Counted from the stretch's first letter, positions 1 through 7,032 are shown. The stretch: DNA of 9,792 nt from Lachnospiraceae bacterium UBA1066 (GCA_002316215.1 DCDB01000079.1:1-9792), one strand, 5' to 3'. Program-made: numbers and translations. Notes: a model not told the origin generated them from the sequence alone.

Positions 1-148
1 CAGCTGACTTTTTTCAGCTGACTTTTTTCAGCTGACCTTTTTCAGCCGGCCTTTTCAGCCGCCTTTTTCAGCTGACCTTTTTCAGCCGGCTTTATCAGCT
101 GACCTTTTTCAGCCGGCCTTTTCAGCCGGCTTTATCAGCTGCCTTTTT
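1..148. repeat. Imperfect tandem array of 13-14 bp units next to the proS stop codon
   Basis: Eleven consecutive units are visible, running into the proS stop codon. Type A units (CAGCTGACCTTTTT and close variants) start at 1, 15, 29, 69, 96 and 136. Type B units (CAGCCGGCCTTTT or CAGCCGGCTTTAT and variants) start at 43, 56, 83, 110 and 123. Each unit carries a palindrome, CAGCTG in type A and GCCGGC in most type B units, followed by a T-tract on the plus strand. A 27-bp A+B composite recurs: 29-55 and 96-122 are identical and 69-95 nearly so, suggesting block duplication. Unit length alternates between 13 and 14, and TGA occurs in the units, so the array is not coding. On the plus strand adjacent palindromes can pair ahead of T-runs, so it could act as stacked intrinsic terminators for rightward transcription. 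That role is inference. The array continues past the left edge. Confidence 0.93.
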
Positions 149-1592
149 AATAAGCCTTGCCCCAGTACACCAGCTTTTTAGCCGGTTTTCCGCAGCAGAC
201 GCAGACTGCGCCTTCAGGCGCCTCGCCTCCGTTAAACGGGATGCAGCGTGAGGTTGCCGTTGTGTCCGCCTTGATCTTATCTTCGCAGGCTTCATCGCCG
301 CACCAGCAGGCTTTTATAAAGCCGGGCTTCTCATCCGCAAGCTTTTTAAACTCATCGTAATCATGGGCTTCATAAGTATGGGCTTCACGGAAAGCCAGTG
401 CGCGGTCATACATATCCTTCTGGATCCGCTCGAGCATTTCCAGCGATTTCTCCGCTGCTTCTTCAATCTTAACCTGGACCTTCTCACGCGTATCCCTGCG
501 CACAAGGACGCATTCGCCGCGCTCGATATCTTTCGGTCCCAGCTCGATCCTCATCGGAAAACCGCGCATCTCCTGATCGGAGAATTTCCATCCCGGAGAA
601 CGGTCCGTTGCATCCAGTTTAACTAAAATGCCGGCCTTCTTAAGGCTCTCCGTCAGTGCCTCCGCCTTCTCCATAACGCCTTCCGCCTTCTGGCGGATCG
701 GTATCACAACGCACTGCGTCGGAGCAATCTTAGGCGGAAGCACCAGACCAGAGTCGTCGCCGTGCACCATAATAATGGCGCCGATCATACGCGTCGTAAA
801 TCCCCAGGATGTCTGGTAGACATATTTCAGGGAATTGTCCTTATCCGTAAACTGGATACCGAAGGCCCTGGCGAAACCGTCGCCGAAATTGTGGCTCGTT
901 CCCGACTGAAGCGCCTTGCCGTCATGCATCAGGGACTCGATCGTATAAGTCTCTTCCGCTCCGGCAAACTTCTCCTTGTCGGTTTTCTGCCCGCGGAGGA
1001 CCGGAATCGCCAGCACTTCCTCGCAGAAATCGGCATAGACATTCAGCATCATAATCGTACGTTCCTGCGCCTCTTCAAAGGTCGCATGGGCTGTATGCCC
1101 CTCCTGCCACAGGAATTCCCTTGATCTTAAGAACGGACGCGTTGTTTTTTCCCAGCGCACAACCGAGCACCACTGGTTATAAACCTTCGGAAGATCCCTG
1201 TAGGACTGGATATCCTTCTTATAAAGATCACAGAAAAGTGTTTCCGATGTCGGACGGACGCACATGCGCTCCGGCAGGGGATTCAGGCCGCCTTCCGTCA
1301 CCCAGGCAACTTCCGGGGCAAAGCCCTCAACATGATCCTTTTCCTTATCCAGAAGACTTTCCGGGATAAAAAGCGGAAGATAAACATTTTCCACGCCTGT
1401 CGCTTTAAAGCGGCGGTCAAGCTCATTCCGTATATTTTCCCAGATGGCATAGCCCGCCGGCTTGAAAACCATAAAGCCCTTGACGGAAGTATAGCCCGTC
1501 AGTTCCGCCTTCTTGACGACATCCGTGTACCACTGCGCAAAATCAACGTCGCGCGCGGTGATCGATTCTACAAGTTTCTTTTCTTCTGCCAT
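147..1592 (-). CDS. proS: Prolyl-tRNA synthetase, archaeal/eukaryotic-like (type 3)
   Basis: This 481-residue cytoplasmic class II aminoacyl-tRNA synthetase charges tRNA-Pro with proline using ATP. The N-terminal region has the YTSVKGF...KPAGYAIWENI block (about 34-55). The proline-binding TSE is at 115-117, and motif 2 RWEKTTRPFLRSREF at 146-160 is followed by WQEGHTAH at 162-169. GTSHNFGDGFARAF starts at 231. Motif 3 (TTRMIGAIIMVHGDDSGL) lies at about 266-283, and an anticodon-binding domain follows to about 400. The C-terminal domain has a cysteine cluster (C429, C431, C436, C450, C464, C466, C467) like the zinc-binding tail of type 3 enzymes. It ends in the normal aromatic -WGKAY, and there is no INS editing domain as in bacterial type 1 ProRS. 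The start is supported by AAGGGGG seven bases before ATG. It is the last gene of the operon, 25 bp after the dCMP deaminase, so there is no room for its own T-box leader. The stop codon abuts the tandem array. Confidence 0.97.
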   Translation of the reverse strand: MAEEKKLVESITARDVDFAQWYTDVVKKAELTGYTSVKGFMVFKPAGYAIWENIRNELDRRFKATGVENVYLPLFIPESLLDKEKDHVEGFAPEVAWVTEGGLNPLPERMCVRPTSETLFCDLYKKDIQSYRDLPKVYNQWCSVVRWEKTTRPFLRSREFLWQEGHTAHATFEEAQERTIMMLNVYADFCEEVLAIPVLRGQKTDKEKFAGAEETYTIESLMHDGKALQSGTSHNFGDGFARAFGIQFTDKDNSLKYVYQTSWGFTTRMIGAIIMVHGDDSGLVLPPKIAPTQCVVIPIRQKAEGVMEKAEALTESLKKAGILVKLDATDRSPGWKFSDQEMRGFPMRIELGPKDIERGECVLVRRDTREKVQVKIEEAAEKSLEMLERIQKDMYDRALAFREAHTYEAHDYDEFKKLADEKPGFIKACWCGDEACEDKIKADTTATSRCIPFNGGEAPEGAVCVCCGKPAKKLVYWGKAY

Positions 1593-1617
1593 GACAAAAC
1601 CCCCTTAAGTTCCGGTA

Positions 1618-2106
1618 TCAGACGGTAATCTTGATTTCCCTGTTGGTTCTCGTGTATTTGTAGTACCTGACTCCGGCCGCATCCAGCATTCTCTTGGATG
1701 CAATAACCACCGGAGTATCCGCATATTTATCACAGTCGTAAATGACAGTCTTAATGCCCGCCTGGATGATGGCTTTGGCACATTCGTTGCACGGAAACAG
1801 CGAGACATAAAGTTTTGAGCCCTCAAGGCTGCCGCCCCTGTAGTTAAGGATGGCATTCAGTTCGCTGTGCGTGGAATAAAAATATTTATTGGTGAGCGGG
1901 TCGTCGCCGTCGCGGTTCCACGGAAAATCATCATCCGAGCATCCTTTCGGGAAACCGTTATAGCCCATAGACAGGATCTTATTGTCCTCGCTCACAATGC
2001 AGGCTCCCACCTGCGTATTCGGATCCTTTGAGCGCAGGCCGCTTAAAAATGCGACCCCCATGAAGTACTCATCCCAGCTTAAATAATCACTTCTTTTTTC
2101 GCTCAT
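1618..2106 (-). CDS. comEB: dCMP deaminase family protein (ComEB-like)
   Basis: A 162-residue zinc-dependent cytidine/deoxycytidylate deaminase. The family converts dCMP to dUMP, feeding thymidylate synthesis, in the cytosol. The zinc site is intact: THSELNAI gives H80 and the proton-shuttling E82, and the PCNEC block gives C106 and C109. The N-terminal SWDEYFMGVAFLSGLRSKDPNTQVG is the usual start of this family, and length is typical. The SD GAGG sits about seven bases before ATG. It starts 9 bp after upp and ends 25 bp before proS, so it is translated from the operon message. With upp next door it forms a small pyrimidine-salvage pair. The symbol comes from the B. subtilis homologue. A role in DNA uptake is not implied, and deamination of another nucleotide cannot be excluded from sequence alone. 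Confidence 0.93.
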   Translation of the reverse strand: MSEKRSDYLSWDEYFMGVAFLSGLRSKDPNTQVGACIVSEDNKILSMGYNGFPKGCSDDDFPWNRDGDDPLTNKYFYSTHSELNAILNYRGGSLEGSKLYVSLFPCNECAKAIIQAGIKTVIYDCDKYADTPVVIASKRMLDAAGVRYYKYTRTNREIKITV

Positions 2107-2115
2107 AATTTTTCC

Positions 2116-2745
2116 TCATTTCGTTCCGAAAATACGGTCTCCTGCATCTCCGAGCCCCGGCACGATGTAGCCGATGTCGTTCAGGTGATCATCCAGCGCT
2201 CCGATATAAATATCCACGTCGGGATGCTCCTCCTGAAGCTTCTTTACGCCGTCCGGTGCGGCAATAATGCAGAGGAAACGGATGTTGCGGCAGCCGTGTT
2301 TTTTAAGCTGCGCGATGGCATCGCAGGCCGAACCGCCCGTTGCCAGCATCGGATCGACGACAAAAACGTCGCGCTCTTCAATATCCTGCGGAAGCTTGCA
2401 GTAATACTCCACCGGCTTCAGCGTCTCGGGATCGCGGTAAAGACCGATATGACCGACCTTAGCGGCCGGTATCAGCGTCTGCATTCCCGGAACCATTCCG
2501 AGTCCTGCACGCAGGATCGGAACGATAGCCAGCTTTTTGCCCGCGAGCCTCTTAGCCACGGTCTTGCCCATCGGTGTTTCCGTCGGGCAGTCTTCAAGTT
2601 TCAGGTCACGCGTCGCTTCAAAGCATTCCAGCATGGCAATCTCGCCGACCATTTCGCGGAAATCTTTCGAGCCCGTGTCCTTATCGCGGATAATGCCGAT
2701 CTTGTGCTGAATAAGCGGATGATCCATAATAACTAATTTCCCCAT
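2116..2745 (-). CDS. upp: Uracil phosphoribosyltransferase
   Basis: A 209-residue enzyme that makes UMP from uracil and PRPP in pyrimidine salvage. The sequence is full length for the family. ILRAGLGM (77-84) contributes to PRPP and pyrophosphate binding. VVDPMLATGGSA (129-140) is the PRPP loop. The C-terminal GYIVPGLGDAGDRIFGT (192-208) is the uracil-binding flap and end typical of Upp. The start is well supported: GGAGG lies five bases before ATG, and this SD overlaps the region just after the sua5 stop codon. The gap to sua5 is 10 bp and to the dCMP deaminase 9 bp, indicating translational proximity within one transcript. No PyrR-type leader is visible immediately upstream. Confidence 0.98.
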   Translation of the reverse strand: MGKLVIMDHPLIQHKIGIIRDKDTGSKDFREMVGEIAMLECFEATRDLKLEDCPTETPMGKTVAKRLAGKKLAIVPILRAGLGMVPGMQTLIPAAKVGHIGLYRDPETLKPVEYYCKLPQDIEERDVFVVDPMLATGGSACDAIAQLKKHGCRNIRFLCIIAAPDGVKKLQEEHPDVDIYIGALDDHLNDIGYIVPGLGDAGDRIFGTK

Positions 2746-2755
2746 GTTAGCCTCC

Positions 2756-3811
2756 TCAAGCTTTTATAATGTGGTGTCCGGCCGCTTTCAGCAGCCGGTT
2801 CATGATTGCCTGTCCCATGCGCGGGGTCTCAAAGGATTCCGAAAAAATAAGATCCACCCCGTCTTCATCAAATTCTCTGAGCACGGAAAAAAGCCTGCGT
2901 GCAATTGTTTTGTCTGTTTCCCTGCTGCCAATGTCCTTTACATCCGCAGCCGTATAGGCTGACGATGTTTCATCCGCAGCTATAACGCCGACTTTCTTTC
3001 CTTCCGAAACGGCCTGCCGCGTCAGCTCGTTGATCTTTTCTATGACCGCTTCTCTTTCCCCCTCAACAACCGAAAGATCTGCTTTCGGCGCATAATGGCG
3101 GTAGCGCATGCCGGGAGCTTTGGGGCGGACATTTTTATTTTCTTCCGCATTCAGAATGCCCGGATCGATTCTTACTGTTCCCAGTACTTCTTCCAGCATA
3201 GACTTATTGATATAGCCCGGCCTTAAGATCACCGGCGGATCTTCCGTAAAATCCACAATCGTCGATTCAAGTCCGATCCGGACTTCCCCTCCGTCCAGGA
3301 TCATATCGATCCTGCCCGACAGATCCTGTGCGACATGTTCGGCGCGGGTCGGGCTCGGACGTCCGGAAGTATTAGCCGAAGGTGCCGCTATATATCCGCC
3401 CTCTGCACGTATAAGGGCAAGCGCGATCGGATGATTGGGCATCCGGACGGCCACCGTGGAAAGTCCGCCGCTGGTCTCCTTCGGCACGAGATCCGTCTTA
3501 TTGAAAATCATCGTAAGCGGTCCCGGCCACCACTTTGAAGCAAGAAGCCGGGCCTTTTCCGGAACTTCCCGCACAATCGGATACAAATGCTCCATATCCG
3601 CAATGTGGACAATCAGGGGATTATCCGACGGGCGTCCTTTTGCCGCATATATTTTCTCGGAAGCCGCAGGGTTCAGCGCATCCCCGCCGAGCCCGTAGAC
3701 CGTCTCCGTCGGAAATGCGACGAGTCCGCCCGCTTTCAGGATGCATCCCGCCCTTTCAATAGCAGCGGCATCAATATTCTGCGGATCAAGTTTCAGGATG
3801 CAGGTATTCAT
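2756..3811 (-). CDS. sua5: L-threonylcarbamoyladenylate synthase (Sua5/YwlC type)
   Basis: A 351-residue two-domain Sua5-type enzyme. It makes threonylcarbamoyl-AMP from threonine, bicarbonate and ATP, the donor for t6A at position 37 of ANN-decoding tRNAs; TsaB, TsaD and TsaE, not in this window, finish the reaction. The YrdC domain occupies about residues 10-205: FPTETVYGLGGDAL at 33-46, KGRPSDNPLIVHI at 58-70, WWPGPLTMIF at 94-103 and SANTSGRPSPT at 145-155. The linker motif APGMRYRHYAPKA (232-244) leads into the C-terminal Sua5 domain, absent from short TsaC proteins. The start ATG overlaps the DivIVA-like stop codon as ATGA, implying translational coupling. With proS downstream, the operon contains two tRNA-function genes. 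Confidence 0.96.
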   Translation of the reverse strand: MNTCILKLDPQNIDAAAIERAGCILKAGGLVAFPTETVYGLGGDALNPAASEKIYAAKGRPSDNPLIVHIADMEHLYPIVREVPEKARLLASKWWPGPLTMIFNKTDLVPKETSGGLSTVAVRMPNHPIALALIRAEGGYIAAPSANTSGRPSPTRAEHVAQDLSGRIDMILDGGEVRIGLESTIVDFTEDPPVILRPGYINKSMLEEVLGTVRIDPGILNAEENKNVRPKAPGMRYRHYAPKADLSVVEGEREAVIEKINELTRQAVSEGKKVGVIAADETSSAYTAADVKDIGSRETDKTIARRLFSVLREFDEDGVDLIFSESFETPRMGQAIMNRLLKAAGHHIIKA

Positions 3812-4716
3812 TGAACACTGCCTTCCGCCATATCTTTATCCGCAGAGGATTCCGCCGCTTTTGAATCAGCCTGCTGCGCACAGCCGGCCTGCGCCTTGCT
3901 TTCTGCTCCGGAGGACGATCCTGCAGGCGCTTTTTCATCAGACAGACCCTCGCTTACTGTGCCGTCGCCTTCATCGTGCAAAGCGCCGCCTGCCGCCTCA
4001 TCGTCTTCATCGTCCAGACCTAAATCCGCTGTAGTAAAATGCAGTTCTCCGGTCTCAAAGCCTTCACCGGCCTCGTCAAAATCATCCAGATCCGATTCTT
4101 CGGCAGTATCTTCATTTTCCTCATCTTCCTCAGACACGTCGATATCACGCATCGAAGCAGGCATGCTCTGGATAATTTCATGGACTTCTTTGTAAGACTG
4201 CATAAATTTTCTCTGAACCTGATTGATCAGCTCGACAACTTCATTCAATTCATCCTGGACGGCAAGATATTTCTTCTTCCCGTCAGCCAGCTTTGCATCC
4301 ACTTCATCCTGGACTGAATCCACCCTGTTCTTCGCTTCAGACGAAGCGTCGGAAAGCATCCTGTCCGAACGCGTCTTGGCATCATAAAGGATTTTCGCCG
4401 CTTCTGTCCTGGCATCGCTGACGATTTTATCACCTTTTACCTGTGAATCATAGACAAGGGCGCCGATTTTATCGTAATTATCAATGTATTTCTTGTATCT
4501 CGTCTCGATTTCATTCTCAAGCCTCTCGCGCTGCTCATCCTTCTGGATAATCCGGCTTTTAAGCTCAGCAATCATCTTGTCGCGGTTCTTGATTTCCTTC
4601 TCAAGATCAGCGGCCTGCTTCGCGTGCTCATCCTCCTGTTTCTGTACGTAAGCGATCACCTCGTCCTTATCAAAACCCTTCACGAGAACCGTTTTAAACA
4701 TCTGATAATCATACAT
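3808..4716 (-). CDS. DivIVA-like coiled-coil protein with acidic C-terminal tail
   Basis: Start chosen at the internal ATG (302 residues) because GGAGG stands eight bases before it. The upstream in-frame ATG at 4746 lies inside the terminator stem/U-tract region and would add ten residues. The N-terminus FKTVLVKGFDKDEVIAYV (7-24) resembles the DivIVA lipid-binding and dimerisation segment, in which a hydrophobic patch precedes the coiled coil. Residues about 25-195 are charged and heptad-like with few prolines, consistent with a long parallel coiled coil. Residues about 203-302 are very acidic (EEDEENEDTAEESDLDD) and then Ala/Ser/Gly-rich, probably disordered. DivIVA-family proteins sense negatively curved membrane and recruit division, growth or secretion partners; that role here is inferred. 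It heads the operon and overlaps sua5 by 4 bp. It could equally be a GpsB- or SepIVA-like scaffold. No catalytic residues are seen. Confidence 0.8.
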   Translation of the reverse strand: MYDYQMFKTVLVKGFDKDEVIAYVQKQEDEHAKQAADLEKEIKNRDKMIAELKSRIIQKDEQRERLENEIETRYKKYIDNYDKIGALVYDSQVKGDKIVSDARTEAAKILYDAKTRSDRMLSDASSEAKNRVDSVQDEVDAKLADGKKKYLAVQDELNEVVELINQVQRKFMQSYKEVHEIIQSMPASMRDIDVSEEDEENEDTAEESDLDDFDEAGEGFETGELHFTTADLGLDDEDDEAAGGALHDEGDGTVSEGLSDEKAPAGSSSGAESKAQAGCAQQADSKAAESSADKDMAEGSVQ

Positions 4717-4738
4717 GGCATTATCCTCCTTTATTCCG

Positions 4739-4776
4739 AAAAACACATTTCACCGGCTTGTCCGTCCGGTTGAAAT
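4739..4776 (-). terminator. Intrinsic terminator or attenuator between the GH18 gene and the DivIVA-like gene
   Basis: Read on the minus strand, ATTTCAACCGG pairs with CCGGTGAAAT around a 9-nt loop, with one unpaired base in the arm. A GTG spacer and TTTTT follow. The arms are 4766-4776 and 4747-4756, and the T-tract is the A-run 4739-4743. It lies 8 bp after the GH18 stop codon. The three-base offset of the U-tract and the bulge suggest a moderate, perhaps leaky terminator. Only about 22 bp separate it from the DivIVA-like start, too little for a separate promoter downstream of it. Confidence 0.7.
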
Positions 4777-4783
4777 TGACGCC

Positions 4784-6472
4784 TCACTTAAGATACTGGG
4801 AAATGACGCCCCATATATCCGATGTTTCGAGCCCCATCTTCCATTCCGCGGCGCCTGCGCAGCCCGCGTCTTTAATAAGCTTCATTTTCTCGGCTATTGA
4901 TTCCGCATCCTCAAGCCATATCTGGTAATAAGCATCGCTGTCCTGGAGCTCCGCGTAGTTCTGCCCAGTGTCTTTGTCCCAGTATTTCGCCATATTGTGA
5001 TCCGTGACAAAGGCTTCCGCCTCGGACATCCCGTAAGCCTTGCTCTCGGGCGTCTTTGAACTGCCCGTTGTCCACAGGCGTGTAAAAAACGGGATTGCAA
5101 TAACGGTCTGCGCCGCCGGAACTTCGCTTAACGTATCCTCAATGCCTTTTTTTACAAATGGCAGGGAAGCAACGGAACCGGCTTCCTTCGAACCGCTTGT
5201 ATGCTCATCATAACACATGCAGACGACATAATCCGCCACGGCTGCCTGCTCGGTACGATCCAGATACTCCGTATAGGTCGGCACGTAGTTGTCCACGGAC
5301 AGCACAAGGCCCGCATTCCGGCATTCCACCGAAAGTTCCCGGATAAACTCCAGGAAATACGGTGCGCACTCTTCCGTTACATTTTCAAAATCGACATTGA
5401 CGCCGTCGGCTCCTGCCGTCTTCACGTCGGAAATAACGGTTCCGATTATTTTTACACGCGCCGGCTCCGAAGAAAGCGCCGCCTTCGTATCGGTATTGGT
5501 ATTGACCTTTCCGTCAAAGTCATTAACAACCGCCCATACCTCGTATCCTTTATCATGCGCCTTCTGGACGTAAGTACTGCTTACAAGGGAAGTCAGGCTT
5601 CCGTCATCCGAATCCAGGAAAAACCAGGTCGGCGCCAGCGTATTAATGCCGGTGACATTTGCAAGCGACGTATCCAGGGCTGCATTCGAGGCCTGGCTCG
5701 TCGTCTGGTGGAACGCCATATTGATCTTATAGTCTTTCTCTATATGCGTATAAGCTCCGACCGGACTCGTATGGTCTGTCTTTTTCTCGTATTCGCTTCC
5801 CAGATACTTGTCTTCAATATAGCCGACAAAACCGCTGTCGGAAGCGACGTGCGTCCAGCCGCTGATTTTTCCGTCAGAAGCCGTTCCGTCAGAAGCTGCA
5901 TCCGTGACGCGAAGCGTCTGTCCTGCCGTAACGTCCTCGATAATCGGGCTTTTAATACCGGCCTTGTAGCGGATGCAGGCATCCTCTTTTACATCAGCCG
6001 CCGCATAGTCCCAGTCATTTTTAATGACAATCCTGTCGGGATCCGTATAGGCGGTGCTCTCCATATCCGTATACTTCGTTATAAAGTCCAGGGAAATGTA
6101 AAGCGTACCGTCAACTGTCCTTGCATCAGAGGAAGCGCTTCCGTCTGCAAGATTCAGCGTGATTTTATCCGTCGGTGTGGTCGTGATGAGAAGCTGGGCG
6201 GAAGCATCGTAAAAGATACGGGGATTCACATAAGAACTGACACTTGAATAATCAATGAAGGTTTTTCCGTCAATGTTCTTTCCGAAAGTCTTTGAAACGT
6301 CTGCTCCGGCAATGACAGCGATATCACCGTCTGAAACACCATAGTACTGCGATAAATCCATATGCGTCTTCGTCGGCGTATTCCGATCGATAAAGAAAGT
6401 TATTATTCCGGCCACTGCGACGACTGCCGCCAAAAGCAGGACAGCCTTCACTGGCGATGCTTTTTTTTTCAT
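4784..6472 (-). CDS. Membrane-anchored or secreted GH18-family glycoside hydrolase with SH3-like domain
   Basis: 562 residues from the ATG preceded by GAGGTGAA; an in-frame ATG eight codons upstream has no good SD. A KKK charge cluster plus hydrophobic helix (8-28) is a signal anchor or signal peptide, with no lipobox seen. Residues about 38-155 resemble the copper-amine-oxidase-N-like/SLAP-like wall module. Residues about 163-226 (ACIRYKAGIKSPI...GWTHVA...GFVGYIEDKYLG) look like a bacterial SH3 domain. Residues about 248-562 form a GH18 barrel of the YaaH/SleL/YdhD type: DGVNVDFE at 356-363 carries the family glutamate E363 and D361, MCYDEH at 419-424 matches the conserved M-x-Y-D strand, and W544 sits in the expected last strand. 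The first D of the usual DxD is N359, common in this subgroup. The likely substrate is peptidoglycan or another N-acetylhexosamine polymer; spore association is possible but unproven. It appears to be a single-gene transcript. Confidence 0.9.
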   Translation of the reverse strand: MKKKASPVKAVLLLAAVVAVAGIITFFIDRNTPTKTHMDLSQYYGVSDGDIAVIAGADVSKTFGKNIDGKTFIDYSSVSSYVNPRIFYDASAQLLITTTPTDKITLNLADGSASSDARTVDGTLYISLDFITKYTDMESTAYTDPDRIVIKNDWDYAAADVKEDACIRYKAGIKSPIIEDVTAGQTLRVTDAASDGTASDGKISGWTHVASDSGFVGYIEDKYLGSEYEKKTDHTSPVGAYTHIEKDYKINMAFHQTTSQASNAALDTSLANVTGINTLAPTWFFLDSDDGSLTSLVSSTYVQKAHDKGYEVWAVVNDFDGKVNTNTDTKAALSSEPARVKIIGTVISDVKTAGADGVNVDFENVTEECAPYFLEFIRELSVECRNAGLVLSVDNYVPTYTEYLDRTEQAAVADYVVCMCYDEHTSGSKEAGSVASLPFVKKGIEDTLSEVPAAQTVIAIPFFTRLWTTGSSKTPESKAYGMSEAEAFVTDHNMAKYWDKDTGQNYAELQDSDAYYQIWLEDAESIAEKMKLIKDAGCAGAAEWKMGLETSDIWGVISQYLK

Positions 6473-6538
6473 TTCACCTCGCAAGGGCCGCGGCATCCGT
6501 CTTTACATGTCTGCGGTCCCAATCATCTTTTAAAAGAC

Positions 6539-6567
6539 ATTTTACCATTATTCGCCTCTTTCGTAAA
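6539..6567 (-). promoter_or_regulatory. Putative sigma-A promoter for the GH18 gene
   Basis: On the minus strand a -35 box TTTACG (complement of 6562-6567) and a -10 box TAAAAT (complement of 6539-6544) are 17 bp apart. TGG immediately before the -10 resembles an extended -10. The inferred transcription start is near 6532, leaving a leader of about 60 nt before the ATG at 6472. The -35 box is only two bases from the T-tract of the upstream terminator, so the two transcription units are closely packed. Confidence 0.6.
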
Positions 6568-6568
6568 C

Positions 6569-6632
6569 AAAAAAAGGGCTCCGTCCGGTGTTGGTGCACT
6601 TTGAGATCGCTCGTTTTACCGGAGAGCCCTTT
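6569..6632 (-). terminator. Rho-independent terminator of the small gene
   Basis: Read on the minus strand, AAAGGGCTC (6624-6632) pairs perfectly with GAGCCCTTT (6573-6581). An inner CCGGT/ACCGG stem (6618-6622 with 6585-6589) is set off by a 1/3-nt internal loop. The apical loop is about 28 nt, and a run of seven T (the A-run at 6569-6575, partly in the stem) follows. It lies about 70 bp past the stop codon of the 73-residue gene and just before the GH18 promoter. Confidence 0.85.
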
Positions 6633-6702
6633 ATATTCAGTTACGGCAGCATTCCGTTTTTCTCCTCCGGCCTTCTGCCTTCGGATTTCCGGACTGCCGG
6701 AT

Positions 6703-6924
6703 CTACAGACCGATTCTCATGAAGCTGACTTTTTTCACCCTCCCTTCCTGATCGTACAGATTGTCGCGCATATAAGTCGCGGCCGTATCATAAGCCATGG
6801 TTTCAGCAAGGCATTTCGGCGTCGTCTCATTTCCTTCCGGATAAAAAAGGCGGCAGCCGGATTCCTTAAGCCCGCGGAATTCCTTATAATACGACTTGAA
6901 GCTTTGTCGCTTTGTTTTAGGCAT
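6703..6924 (-). CDS. Small basic protein of unknown function (73 aa)
   Basis: I do not recognise this family. The 73-residue product starts with a basic stretch (MPKTKRQSFKSYYKEFRGLK), has one Cys at 24 and another at 38, and a middle segment PEGNETTPKCLAETMAYDTAATYMRDNLYD that looks helical. It ends in a short strand-like RVKKVSFMRIGL. There is no signal peptide or membrane segment, so it is probably cytosolic. The case for a real gene is its own promoter at 7043-7071, a roughly 110-nt leader, a strong terminator at 6569-6632, an open frame across most of the interval, and protein-like composition. The SD is weak: GGAG is 12 bases before ATG and GGAA only two bases before. It is divergent from mecA. 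The basic N-terminus could bind nucleic acid, but that is speculation. Confidence 0.65.
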   Translation of the reverse strand: MPKTKRQSFKSYYKEFRGLKESGCRLFYPEGNETTPKCLAETMAYDTAATYMRDNLYDQEGRVKKVSFMRIGL

Positions 6925-6995
6925 AGTTCCGTATAACTCCGTTTCCGTGAGAGTTTTTTGAGATTCCTTAAAATGAACTTAAAGCTTGAGTGGAC

Positions 6996-7032
6996 CGAAC
7001 GAAAGAACTCCCGTTCGTAAGAAGGCCTTCTT
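6996..7032 (-). promoter_or_regulatory. Two hairpins in the leader of the small gene
   Basis: The predicted leader of the 73-residue gene contains a perfect 14-bp palindrome, AAGAAGGCCTTCTT at 7019-7032. Directly beside it CGAACG (6996-7001) pairs with CGTTCG (7012-7017) around a 10-nt loop. Both fall just downstream of the expected transcription start near 7036 and about 70-110 nt before the start codon. They could stabilise the 5' end of the message or form an operator for a dimeric repressor. No U-run follows, so they are not a terminator. Function is unassigned. Confidence 0.5.

Noticed and set aside
1..148. The left-edge array as a CRISPR
   Set aside because: Units are 13-14 bp, back to back, with no spacers and no cas genes.
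1593..1617. A T-box leader for proS
   Set aside because: Only 25 bp separate proS from the dCMP deaminase, and they contain just the SD; a T-box needs far more sequence.
2185..2736. A 183-codon open frame on the plus strand
   Set aside because: It is antisense to upp, whose motifs are complete. No independent evidence supports it.
4717..4746. Start of the DivIVA-like gene at the upstream ATG (4746)
   Set aside because: That ATG falls in the terminator stem/U-tract region, while the internal ATG at 4716 has a well-spaced GGAGG.
5868..5900. Short direct repeat TTCCGTCAGAAGC inside the GH18 gene
   Set aside because: It encodes a repeated SDG in a surface loop of the SH3-like region; too short to call a functional repeat.
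5201..6247. A 348-codon open frame on the plus strand
   Set aside because: It lies entirely antisense to the GH18 coding sequence, has no SD or recognisable domain, and its product is Arg/Ile-rich as expected for a shadow frame.
6640..6675. A tiny minus-strand open frame (M-L-P) after a GGAGG
   Set aside because: Three codons with poor SD spacing; probably chance in the 3' untranslated region of the small gene.
6930..6959. A plus-strand terminator (AACTC...GAGTT followed by T-run)
   Set aside because: The stem is only five base pairs, and nothing upstream is transcribed on that strand.
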